This document shows, in pieces, positions 1 through 6,104 of a stretch of DNA of 8,315 nt. The notes below the pieces were generated by a model. The model ran no database searches. It had not been told where the DNA came from and saw only the letters and a program-made list of their open reading frames with translations. Positions within the stretch are counted from its first letter, which is position 1. Every line of letters begins with the position of its first letter. This DNA comes from an uncultured Oscillospiraceae bacterium. GTDB lineage: Bacteria > Bacillota > Clostridia > Oscillospirales > Oscillospiraceae. The position numbers were made by a program, and so were the translations under genes. The stretch lies in NCBI GenBank assembly GCA_934546725.1, contig CAKTED010000057.1, positions 1-8,315 on the forward strand, read 5' to 3'.

Positions 1-31
1 GGTTACATTATAAAAATATAAACCACGGAAA

Positions 32-81
32 GTAAAACAAACCCTCTGCGAATTTTTCCTTTCGCAGAGGGTCTGTTTTAC
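32..81 (-). terminator. Bidirectional intrinsic terminator after the LysR-type gene
   Basis: A perfect 12-bp stem (41-52 with 61-72, ACCCTCTGCGAA/TTCGCAGAGGGT) closes an 8-base loop. It is flanked by an outer A-rich/T-rich pair (32-39 with 74-81). Read on the minus strand, the stem is followed by TTGTTTTAC, a typical interrupted U-tract, 5 bases past the regulator's stop codon. On the plus strand a similar T-rich tail follows, so it may also stop transcription entering from the other side. The remaining 31 bases to the window edge are AT-rich and show nothing I can name. Confidence 0.9.
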
Positions 82-85
82 TCTT

Positions 86-988
86 CTATTTTTCGGAATA
101 CTTTTTTATCACGCTTTCCTTGAAAAGCGCCTTGGCTCCGACTGGCACATCCGTTTTCCACGCAAAGGCATAGCAAAGCTTATTGCTCGAAAACTCGCAC
201 GGGATCTCCACTATATCGCTTCTGTGGTACAGATTTACAAACTCATGCGGCAGCATGGCAATGCCTATGCCCGACCCGACCGAAAGCAGCACGGAGTCCG
301 AACGATTATAGAAATTTGTTATTCTGGGCCTTATGTCCAAATGCTGAAACACACGATTCGTCGGCACCCGCAGCTGATGGTTTGTCATATCCACCGAGAT
401 AAACGGGTATTTTTCGAGCACCTTCCAACCGTTCTCATCAATATCTCTTTTGATTCTCTGCGCATTGTCCTTATTTGCAAAAAGCGAAAGGTAGTCGCTG
501 CCTATATTGATATGCTCAAAAAGGACATCGTTATCCACAAGCTCAGCCGGAGCAAAGAAGAAGTCGTATATGTCGCGATTGAGAACCTTTACAAATTCTT
601 CGCCCTCAAAAATGTCAACGTCTATCTGCACATTGGCATAATTTTCGCTGAAATCCATCAGACACTCGCTTATGTATCTGCTTATGGACGGCACAGAAGC
701 AATTTTGATTCTTCCGCTCTGTCCTCTTGCAAAGTTTTTCATTCGCGTCTGCGCCTCGTTCAGGGTCTCAAGAATTTTTTCTGTATACGGCAGAAATTCC
801 TGTCCGGCCTCGGTGAGCGCAATGCCCCTGCTGTTTCGCGTGACCAGCTTTATCCCCAGCTGATTTTCAAGGCGCTGGATATTCTGCGTTACAGCCGGCT
901 GCGAAATATTGAATATCTCTGCCGTCTTTGTGTAATTATTTGTCGTTGCGATAGAATTGAATATTTCCAGCTGTACCGTTTCCACCAC
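86..988 (-). CDS. LysR-type transcriptional regulator
   Basis: This is a DNA-binding regulator of about 300 residues, the usual LysR-family length. The N-terminal winged helix-turn-helix spans roughly residues 3-60, with the helix-turn-helix core around NNYTKTAEIFNISQPAVTQN and the family wing LGIKLVTRNSRG followed by LTEAGQ. The effector-binding domain fills residues about 90-300. An upstream ATG at 1027 would add 13 residues (MSERAVKCGKGDG) that are not family-like and have no ribosome binding site. I prefer the GTG at 988, or the next GTG at 985, because GGAAAGGGTGA lies 4-7 bases before them. The gene lies downstream of the catabolic operon on the same strand, behind its own predicted promoter, rather than in the common divergent arrangement. 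Regulation of the transporter/SDR/radical-enzyme operon is plausible but unproven, and the effector is unknown. Confidence 0.93.
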   Translation of the reverse strand: MVETVQLEIFNSIATTNNYTKTAEIFNISQPAVTQNIQRLENQLGIKLVTRNSRGIALTEAGQEFLPYTEKILETLNEAQTRMKNFARGQSGRIKIASVPSISRYISECLMDFSENYANVQIDVDIFEGEEFVKVLNRDIYDFFFAPAELVDNDVLFEHINIGSDYLSLFANKDNAQRIKRDIDENGWKVLEKYPFISVDMTNHQLRVPTNRVFQHLDIRPRITNFYNRSDSVLLSVGSGIGIAMLPHEFVNLYHRSDIVEIPCEFSSNKLCYAFAWKTDVPVGAKALFKESVIKKYSEK

Positions 989-992
989 GCCG

Positions 993-1003
993 TCACCCTT
1001 TCC
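993..1003 (-). promoter_or_regulatory. Ribosome binding site deciding a GTG start for the LysR-type gene
   Basis: GGAAAGGGTGA on the minus strand resembles the extended Shine-Dalgarno sequence. It ends 4 bases before GTG 988 and 7 bases before GTG 985. No comparable site precedes the upstream in-frame ATG at 1027. Confidence 0.6.
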
Positions 1004-1038
1004 GCATTTTACCGCCCTTTCAGACATCGCAGATCATT

Positions 1039-1143
1039 GAGCGTGTCGATAAAATCGACACGCTCTCAAAGAAATGCAAGCATTTCTTTGAAAAGCTGCA
1101 GCCTGCTGCGCGCACTCGCTGTGCTCGCACACTGGCAGGCTGA
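1039..1143. repeat. Structured 105-base repeat, copy A
   Basis: This is the first of two direct copies with identical length and no gaps (86 of 105 bases match the copy at 1373-1477). It consists of three hairpins in a row. Stem I is a perfect 12-bp stem (1039-1050 with 1054-1065, GAGCGTGTCGAT/ATCGACACGCTC). Stem II is a perfect 11-bp stem (1067-1077 with 1080-1090, CAAAGAAATGC/GCATTTCTTTG). Stem III is an 8-bp stem (1099-1106 with 1135-1142) enclosing a small inner hairpin in a GC-rich core that is identical in both copies. This copy lies in the predicted leader of the LysR-type gene, ending about 50 bases before its start codon. Both short plus-strand reading frames across it are by-products of the repeat. 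Function unknown; a dispersed palindromic (REP/MITE-like) element or a structured RNA are the candidates. Confidence 0.88.
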
Positions 1144-1148
1144 GAAGT

Positions 1149-1181
1149 GTTTTTTCCGAGGTACACGCCCCCGGAAAAAAC
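1149..1181 (-). other. Hairpin in the LysR-gene leader (A/T-tract stem)
   Basis: A perfect 10-bp stem GTTTTTTCCG/CGGAAAAAAC (1149-1158 with 1172-1181) closes a 13-base C-rich loop. Because the T-tract is inside the stem rather than after it, this is not a standard intrinsic terminator. It lies in the untranslated leader predicted from the promoter at 1286-1314. Confidence 0.6.
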
Positions 1182-1195
1182 GGGATTTAACTTTA

Positions 1196-1219
1196 TTCCG
1201 TCATCTGCGGATGACGGAA
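1196..1219 (-). other. Perfect 10-bp hairpin in the LysR-gene leader
   Basis: TTCCGTCATC/GATGACGGAA (1196-1205 with 1210-1219) closes a 4-base loop. A 7-base stretch spanning the loop (1204-1210, TCTGCGG) is exactly complementary to 1247-1253 (CCGCAGA). The leader therefore has an alternative pairing that would compete with this hairpin or form a loop contact. No U-tract follows. Confidence 0.6.
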
Positions 1220-1264
1220 CTCTGCGAGGCTACCCGCATAATAAAACCGCAGACAAAGCTTTTT

Positions 1265-1277
1265 TGACAGCCTGTCA
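1265..1277 (-). promoter_or_regulatory. Candidate LysR-family operator (T-N11-A palindrome)
   Basis: TGACAG-C-CTGTCA is a perfect 13-base dyad and fits the T-N11-A box bound by LysR-type regulators. It starts just downstream of the transcription start expected near 1279, a position suited to negative autoregulation. Binding is inferred, not shown. The same bases on the plus strand contain TTGACA, so they could alternatively be a -35 element. Confidence 0.45.
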
Positions 1278-1285
1278 TTTTATTT

Positions 1286-1314
1286 ATTTTATCAACTTTC
1301 GGCGGCTCTGTAAA
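1286..1314 (-). promoter_or_regulatory. Predicted sigma70-type promoter for the LysR-type gene
   Basis: On the minus strand, TTTACA (1309-1314) and TAAAAT (1286-1291) are separated by exactly 17 bases. Each hexamer matches consensus at five of six positions. It is the best promoter-like match I found by eye in the long gap before the regulator, and predicts a transcript start near 1279 with a leader of about 290 bases. Confidence 0.6.
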
Positions 1315-1372
1315 CTCTCAATCTTGCCAGAATAAATTACTGTCCGGCCCTCATAAGCCTGTATATTTACCT

Positions 1373-1477
1373 GAGCGTGTCGATAAAGTCTACACTTTCT
1401 CGCAGAAATGCCTGCGTCTCTGCGAAGAGATGCAGCCTGCTGTACGCACTCGCTGTGCTCGCCCACCGGCAGACTGA
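1373..1477. repeat. Structured 105-base repeat, copy B
   Basis: This second direct copy has the same length and orientation as the one at 1039-1143 and sits 13 bases past the stop codon of the glycyl radical enzyme gene. Stem II is kept although its sequence changed: CGCAGAAATGC (1401-1411) pairs with GCGTCTCTGCG (1414-1424), with two base pairs changed on both sides, one wobble and one mismatch. Stem I is weakened (two mismatches and two G.T pairs in 12). Stem III has one mismatch. The segment CGCACTCGCTGTGCTCGC is unchanged. It may also serve as the 3' end structure of the operon transcript, since no U-tract terminator follows that gene. Confidence 0.88.
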
Positions 1478-1490
1478 CTTACCCATATAT

Positions 1491-3959
1491 TCAGACATTC
1501 AGCTCAAATCTGTTTATATAGTCGTTCTGATCCTCGAAGGGCAGATGCGTGAAATATGCCGAGAAGCCCGCTATTCTGACTATCAGATCCTGATAATCCT
1601 GCGGATTCTTCTGCGCCGCCTTCAAAATGGCGGTATCCGCTACCGTAAAGTGGAACTGTATTCCGCCCAAGGCAAAAAACGCCTCGATCAGATCGCGTAC
1701 CTTGGCTGTGGCATCCTCACCCTTTACGGAGTTTGCATCAAAGCGGACGTTTATCGCGCCGCCGCACCTGAATTTATTGAACGGCAGCTTGGAAACGCTC
1801 TTAACGTATGCGAGCGGCCCGTTCTTTACAGCTGCCTGGCGCGGATCGTTCGGCCCGGCCAGCGGCTCTCCTGCCTTTCGTCCGTCCGGCGTTGCGGTAG
1901 TGTTTTTCCCCACGAGGACAAAGGCGAGGTCATTGGCTCCGCCGTTCATGCAGCCGTCAAACGGGCAGCACCGCGAGTTCATATAATCAAGCCAAAGCTC
2001 ACTTGACCATCTTGCAAGACCGTCAGCCTCGTCATTATCATTGCCGTAAAACTCAACCTGATTCAGAATTCTCTGTCTGAGCTGCTCATAGCCCACCCAG
2101 TTTGCGCAGAGCGCGTCATAAAGCTCCCGCAGTGAAACGCTCTTTTCATCAAAGCAGAGCTTTTTTATTACAAGGAGACTGTCCGCTGCATTGGCTATGG
2201 TTCGCGTCATCGCGCCCATGGCATAATACTTTGCTCCGCCCCAGGTCACATCCTTTCCGCTCTCCACGCAGCCCTCTGTCATGACAGAAGCTGAAATACA
2301 CGGAAAGTCCTGATTGAACACGAGTGCGTTGAGCTGATATATCTTCGCCTCGTAGTCCATGTAGTACTTTATCTGGCGCTCCATCTCCGCCTGAAGCTCT
2401 TCAAAGGATTCATACTCATAGAGCTTCTTGCAGGGCACCCAGCCCTCGACTCCCGTGGCGGGATTCACGTTGCCGTGGATGCACATGTTCAGAATGGAGA
2501 TAAGGCTGAAGCCGCCCCAATGTCCGGCACTGCCGACAAAGGGCCACTCGCTGCCGCATATGGCAGGCTCGACGCAGCCCACTATGCCGTAGTCCCGCGC
2601 GTCCTCTATCGGTCTGCCCTTTTCCACCATGGTCCTTATTATCTCGGCATCGTTATTGAACTGCGGTATGCCGCCTGCCTGCTTGCTCATTTCAATTCCA
2701 AGCGCCCAGATATCATCCGGCGTAAACTCGTTAATGCGCAGCGCAACGCTTGGCTCCGCAACCTTGAGGCGATAATATGACAGCAGCAGCATTTTGGTGG
2801 CCATGTTATACGCGCTTGTGCCATCCTTATTCAGTCCGCCAAGAGTTATGTTCATTCCTCCTGTAACGTTCTGATCCTTGCCAAGCGTATCGAAAAGATT
2901 TCTTCCCTGCTCATGCATCCTGATGATCTCGTCGTTATCCGGATACGTTGTTACGACTATCATATCGCCCATATGCAGAATGAAGGCGTCGCAGAGCTCC
3001 TGAGCCTGAGCCTCGGTAAGCGCTCCTGTTTTAACGTCGTTCTCCAGCAGGTGGCCGATATACTTGTCTATACGCGCGGGAGAGTCACCCACATGCGCAC
3101 CGTCGGCATTGAGAATGTGCTGGTAAAAGAACATGCTCTGGAAGCCCTCCCAGAGATTTCTCGCCGGATGCTCCGGGACCCATTCGCACGAATCCGCCAT
3201 TTTAAGCAGCTCGGCGGCGCGCTCGGGAGAGGCGGTCTTCGCCTTTTCGCGGCATGCGTCGGCGTACCTGTGAGCCATGAGGATAACGGCGTCGCAGGTT
3301 TTTATGACCGCTCTGTAAAACGGGTGGCTCCTCGCGTTTTCCGTCGTAATATGAGCGTCTATCTCCGCCAGCTTTTCTCTGGCAAGATCGCGCACGGCGC
3401 CGAAGCCCACTTTTACCACGCGGTCAAAGTTTGGTATGAAGTGTCCCTGATAGGTAATAAACGTTGAATATCTGTCAGCGTCTATAACGCCGTTGCCATA
3501 GCGCTCATAGAGATCCGGCGTCATAAGCCCCCGCACATGCGCGCTGATGTCGCGCTCCTTCCACCAGGCCGCAGCCTCAAGAAGATACTGCCGTTCATCA
3601 TCGTCCACCCAGACGCAGCCGGGAGTCTGCCAGGCGGCGCGGAACCTTTCGTCCGTATCACCGAAGCAGCGCGGTATCCACATGGGATCCGTGGCCTCAA
3701 TGTCAAAATGCAGCGTTCTGCTCCAGGGGCCGGAGCCGCCGAGGAATATATCGTCGTCCTCAATGTTTATCTGGCGTGTTGCGCAGTATTCATAAATATA
3801 TCCTGCTCTTTTCAGAACCGGGTATTCGCTTTCATGCGCCTTATAATACTCCGTAATTATACGGTTTCTCTCGGTATTGAGCCGGAGATGCCTGTTTTTC
3901 CATTCTCTTTTCTTCTTTATGGCGGCAATTCTCTCCGATACCGGAACATCAAATGTCAT
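1491..3959 (-). CDS. PFL-like glycyl radical enzyme, GCVEP (dehydratase/lyase) type, substrate unassigned
   Basis: This is a cytoplasmic oxygen-sensitive radical enzyme of 822 residues, in the family size range. The PFL-like domain covers most of the chain. The active-site loop reads YGIVGCVEP with the thiyl-radical Cys at about 462 and the likely catalytic Glu at 464, as in choline TMA-lyase, glycerol dehydratase and related eliminases, not pyruvate formate-lyase itself. The C-terminal glycyl loop is VRIAGFSAYF with the radical Gly at about 798, preceded by the family block TPDGRKAGEPLAG. The chain ends NRFELNV where relatives usually have RTEH-like residues. An in-frame GTG at 3977 would add six residues. 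I prefer the ATG at 3959, although its AAAGTGAGG site is 12 bases away. No activating radical SAM protein is present in the window, so one must lie elsewhere. The enzyme is last in an operon with two SDRs and a peptide-family transporter, which suggests dehydration or bond cleavage of an imported hydroxylated compound. Family certain, substrate unknown. Confidence 0.95.
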   Translation of the reverse strand: MTFDVPVSERIAAIKKKREWKNRHLRLNTERNRIITEYYKAHESEYPVLKRAGYIYEYCATRQINIEDDDIFLGGSGPWSRTLHFDIEATDPMWIPRCFGDTDERFRAAWQTPGCVWVDDDERQYLLEAAAWWKERDISAHVRGLMTPDLYERYGNGVIDADRYSTFITYQGHFIPNFDRVVKVGFGAVRDLAREKLAEIDAHITTENARSHPFYRAVIKTCDAVILMAHRYADACREKAKTASPERAAELLKMADSCEWVPEHPARNLWEGFQSMFFYQHILNADGAHVGDSPARIDKYIGHLLENDVKTGALTEAQAQELCDAFILHMGDMIVVTTYPDNDEIIRMHEQGRNLFDTLGKDQNVTGGMNITLGGLNKDGTSAYNMATKMLLLSYYRLKVAEPSVALRINEFTPDDIWALGIEMSKQAGGIPQFNNDAEIIRTMVEKGRPIEDARDYGIVGCVEPAICGSEWPFVGSAGHWGGFSLISILNMCIHGNVNPATGVEGWVPCKKLYEYESFEELQAEMERQIKYYMDYEAKIYQLNALVFNQDFPCISASVMTEGCVESGKDVTWGGAKYYAMGAMTRTIANAADSLLVIKKLCFDEKSVSLRELYDALCANWVGYEQLRQRILNQVEFYGNDNDEADGLARWSSELWLDYMNSRCCPFDGCMNGGANDLAFVLVGKNTTATPDGRKAGEPLAGPNDPRQAAVKNGPLAYVKSVSKLPFNKFRCGGAINVRFDANSVKGEDATAKVRDLIEAFFALGGIQFHFTVADTAILKAAQKNPQDYQDLIVRIAGFSAYFTHLPFEDQNDYINRFELNV

Positions 3960-3985
3960 AATTTTTACTTGCCTCACTTTCCACG

Positions 3986-4015
3986 GCAGCGTCCTGTCAT
4001 ATGGCAGGACGCTGC
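3986..4015 (-). other. Intercistronic hairpin before the glycyl radical enzyme gene
   Basis: A perfect 11-bp stem GCAGCGTCCTG/CAGGACGCTGC (3986-3996 with 4005-4015) closes an 8-base loop containing CATATG. On the minus strand no U-tract follows, so it is unlikely to terminate transcription fully. It lies between the stop of the upstream SDR and the ribosome binding site of the radical enzyme gene, which begins about 6 bases after the stem. Partial attenuation, transcript processing or protection of the 3' end upstream are the options. Confidence 0.75.
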
Positions 4016-4031
4016 TTTTCTGCTGAAAGCC

Positions 4032-4946
4032 TTATTTCTCCAGTGCTGGCACCTGCTGCTGATAATTGAACACAGGGTTCGTTGCAAGGAACGCAAATTC
4101 CTTAAAGAAGCGCTCGTCCGGCTCCTCGTTGGGTATCGATCTCATGATGGCGTCCCAACGCTCGGCAAGCCCCGGCTTGAATTCGCTGTGCGTAAGGATA
4201 TACAGATCCCCGCGCTTTATGCCGCGGATGACCCTTCTTCCGGCCTCCGTCGGGGAGCGTGTCACGGAATTGTCATATGCCGGGAGCGTATTGCTCTCCG
4301 TCGGCGCGGGCTTTTCGAGCTTCTCGCCCGTCAGCTCGGCCTGGACCTCCTCGGAATTGGCGCCAAGCTTCGTATCATGCGGGCCGGGGCAGAATACGCT
4401 CATGCCCACGTTGCTGCCGATAAGCGACGCCGCCAGGGATTCAGTAAGCGCCACAACAGCGCTCTTTGTTATATTGTATATATCGCACTTTGCCGTCGGC
4501 AAAAGGCCGGACATTGACGCCGTGCTGACAATATGCGCTTCCTCGCCGTGCTCGAGCATGTGCGGCAGAATGAGCTTTATGCCGTATATAACGCCCCAGA
4601 GGTTTACGTCAAGGCCTATCTCGATATCTCTGAACGATACCTCGTGAAGCGGCCCGGCCGTGCAGGTTATGCCGGCATTATTGACAAGCAGGTGGATATT
4701 TCCGAATTTATCCTCCGCTGCCTTAACGGCTTTTTCATACTGCTCAAGGCTGGAGGTATCAAGCTGGAGCCCGAGAACGGGCCAGCCGTTTTTCTCAAAT
4801 TCGCTTACCGCCTGATCGAGCACGGACTGTCTCAGGTCGGCGATGACCACGTTCATGCCCTCGGCAGCGCAGGCCTTTGCAATGGCAAGGCCGAGTCCGC
4901 TGGCTCCGCCGGTGATAAACGCGGTTTTTCCCTTCAGATTTTCCAT
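4032..4946 (-). CDS. Classical short-chain dehydrogenase/reductase (SDR), probably NAD(H)-dependent
   Basis: This 304-residue cytoplasmic oxidoreductase probably interconverts an alcohol and a ketone. The Rossmann motif TGGASGLG is at 12-19. An acidic residue at the end of the second strand (IADLR, Asp37) favours NAD(H) over NADP(H). NNAG is at 89-92, the tetrad Asn is in DVNLWG (about 115), the catalytic Ser in STAS (about 144), and YNITK supplies Tyr157 and Lys161. All catalytic residues are present. The C-terminus is about 50 residues longer than a minimal SDR and carries RGDLYILTH, a block seen in a broad SDR subgroup. The start at ATG 4946 is set by AAAGGAG 7 bases upstream. The reading frame stays open to 5162, but that extension overlaps the neighbour and is not SDR-like. 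It resembles the SDR encoded 34 bases upstream, especially over the first 45 residues, which suggests tandem duplication. Substrate unknown. Confidence 0.95.
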   Translation of the reverse strand: MENLKGKTAFITGGASGLGLAIAKACAAEGMNVVIADLRQSVLDQAVSEFEKNGWPVLGLQLDTSSLEQYEKAVKAAEDKFGNIHLLVNNAGITCTAGPLHEVSFRDIEIGLDVNLWGVIYGIKLILPHMLEHGEEAHIVSTASMSGLLPTAKCDIYNITKSAVVALTESLAASLIGSNVGMSVFCPGPHDTKLGANSEEVQAELTGEKLEKPAPTESNTLPAYDNSVTRSPTEAGRRVIRGIKRGDLYILTHSEFKPGLAERWDAIMRSIPNEEPDERFFKEFAFLATNPVFNYQQQVPALEK

Positions 4947-4953
4947 GGATGAG

Positions 4954-4960
4954 CTCCTTT
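4954..4960 (-). promoter_or_regulatory. Ribosome binding site fixing the start of the second SDR gene
   Basis: AAAGGAG on the minus strand lies 7 bases before ATG 4946. It decides against the longer in-frame start at 5162, which lies inside the upstream SDR gene. Confidence 0.85.
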
Positions 4961-4980
4961 CAAAATTTGCTGACTGCGGA

Positions 4981-5991
4981 TCATTTACCGTCGGGCTTTC
5001 TGTCGGCCGTAACGAAATCAAGGTCCGCGCGGGCGCGGCCGAAGTATTCGCAGCCCTCCTCGAGCTCATAGAAGGAGGAGATGTGCGTGGGATCGTTTTC
5101 CGCGTTTCCGGCGGCAGCAAGGCGCTCCTTCTCGGGAAGCATATAGCTCTTCGTCTTTTCATAGCCGGAGTTTATCCACTTCATGGACTCCTCCTTATCC
5201 CAGAACGGCAGGATCAGGACAACGTCCTCCTCCAGGCCCTTTTTAAGCACATTCGCCAGGTCTATGGGATCCTGACCCTGCGCATGGACCGTTCTGAGCA
5301 TGGCTATGGTCTTTTCGTTAACGTTATAGCCGGTATTTCTCAGGTTTTCGGGCCGGTGAAGCTCCGCCTCGCCGATATTGGAGTTTATGTTCCACGGACA
5401 GAGGACGGATGCGTGTCCGCCATAGGCCGGAAGCACCTCGGCATAGGACTCCATCAGGTTTATTACAGCCGCCTTGGCCGCGGAATAGGGCGCGGTATCG
5501 GGGCCGGGCTCCAGACCGCCGATGGACGATGTGGCAACGATGTGGAACTCCTCCTTCGGAGCGCCGAAGGTACCGCCGTAGGCTCTCAGCACACGGGGCA
5601 CGAACGTAACCATTCCGTTCACGACCGCGTCGAAGCAGACGCTCACGACCCAGTCATAGTCGTCATATGTAGATGCCTCGGCGGGGCCGAAGGAGTTCAC
5701 TCCGGCCGTCTGAAGAATGAGGTGCGGAGGTCCGCCGAAGACCTTCTCGATGGTATCCGCCGCCTCGGCATAGGCCTTTCTGTCCGTCAGATCAAAGCAG
5801 AGCGGCAGTACGTCGGCCGCGGAGCAGCCGGAATAGTCGATTATCTCGGATACGGCCTTATGCAGAGCGTCGGCGCGGACGTCCGCTATTACGATCTTCA
5901 TACCCTCTCTGGCAAACACCTTAGCCTGTCCAAGACCGGCTCCGGATGCGCCGCCGGTGATAAAGCATATTTTTCCCGCAAAATTTTTCAT
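4981..5991 (-). CDS. Atypical short-chain dehydrogenase/reductase (SDR)
   Basis: This 336-residue SDR is encoded directly upstream of the other SDR gene. The cofactor motif TGGASGAG is at 12-19, and IADVR (Asp37) suggests NAD(H). The catalytic Ser is in ATSS (about 155-156), and YSAAK gives Tyr169 and Lys173. Two standard features are altered: NNAG is QTAG (94-97), and the segment that normally carries the structural/tetrad Asn reads VCFDAVVNG, with Phe or Asp where Asn is expected. An extended C-terminus of about 80 residues (from WDKEE onward, ending DFVTADRKPDGK) has no motif I recognise. GAAAGGA (5999-6005) lies 7 bases before ATG 5991, so the start is well supported. With Ser-Tyr-Lys intact it is probably active, but its chemistry or partner may differ from its neighbour. 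It could also act as a partner subunit of the second SDR. Substrate unknown. Confidence 0.93.
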   Translation of the reverse strand: MKNFAGKICFITGGASGAGLGQAKVFAREGMKIVIADVRADALHKAVSEIIDYSGCSAADVLPLCFDLTDRKAYAEAADTIEKVFGGPPHLILQTAGVNSFGPAEASTYDDYDWVVSVCFDAVVNGMVTFVPRVLRAYGGTFGAPKEEFHIVATSSIGGLEPGPDTAPYSAAKAAVINLMESYAEVLPAYGGHASVLCPWNINSNIGEAELHRPENLRNTGYNVNEKTIAMLRTVHAQGQDPIDLANVLKKGLEEDVVLILPFWDKEESMKWINSGYEKTKSYMLPEKERLAAAGNAENDPTHISSFYELEEGCEYFGRARADLDFVTADRKPDGK

Positions 5992-6029
5992 GTTTATTTC
6001 CTTTCACGCAATCGCTTATTCGTTTATTC

Positions 6030-6068
6030 GGATCCGGGCAGACGGTTTTTGCCGTCTGCCCGCGATCC
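6030..6068 (-). other. Long intercistronic hairpin after the solute-binding protein gene
   Basis: An 11-bp perfect stem CGGGCAGACGG/CCGTCTGCCCG (6035-6045 with 6052-6062) closes a 6-base loop. It is extended by GGATC/GATCC (6030-6034 with 6064-6068) around a single bulged base. On the minus strand it is followed by GAATAAACG, not a U-tract, so readthrough into the SDR genes is expected. Hairpins of this kind behind transporter binding-protein genes often protect the upstream message so that the binding protein is made in excess; that role is inferred here. The rest of the 113-base gap holds only the ribosome binding site of the next gene. Confidence 0.78.
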
Positions 6069-6104
6069 ATGTATGGAGAAAAGGTTCAAGCAGGTTCGGG
6101 GTGC

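Noticed and set aside
1149..1181. Intrinsic terminator upstream of the LysR-type gene
   Set aside because: The T-run is part of the stem and no U-tract follows the hairpin on the minus strand.
1264..1292. Plus-strand promoter TTGACA-17-TTTTAT
   Set aside because: The -35 is perfect but arises from the palindrome, the -10 is weak, and it would only transcribe repeat copy B and the antisense of the radical enzyme gene. It is kept as a remote possibility.
1377..2006. Plus-strand open frame through repeat copy B into the radical enzyme gene
   Set aside because: Its first 35 codons resemble the plus-strand translation of repeat copy A only because both are the same DNA repeat; the rest is antisense to the radical enzyme gene.
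1491..3959. Pyruvate formate-lyase (pflB)
   Set aside because: The active site carries a single Cys in GCVEP instead of the adjacent Cys-Cys pair of pyruvate formate-lyase, and the chain is longer.
4947..5162. N-terminal extension of the second SDR by 72 residues
   Set aside because: The extra residues overlap the end of the upstream SDR gene, are not SDR-like, and a strong ribosome binding site with a standard SDR N-terminus begins at 4946.
5540..5570. Short inverted repeat CTTCGG/CCGAAG
   Set aside because: It is short and lies within the SDR coding sequence, as expected by chance in GC-rich codons.
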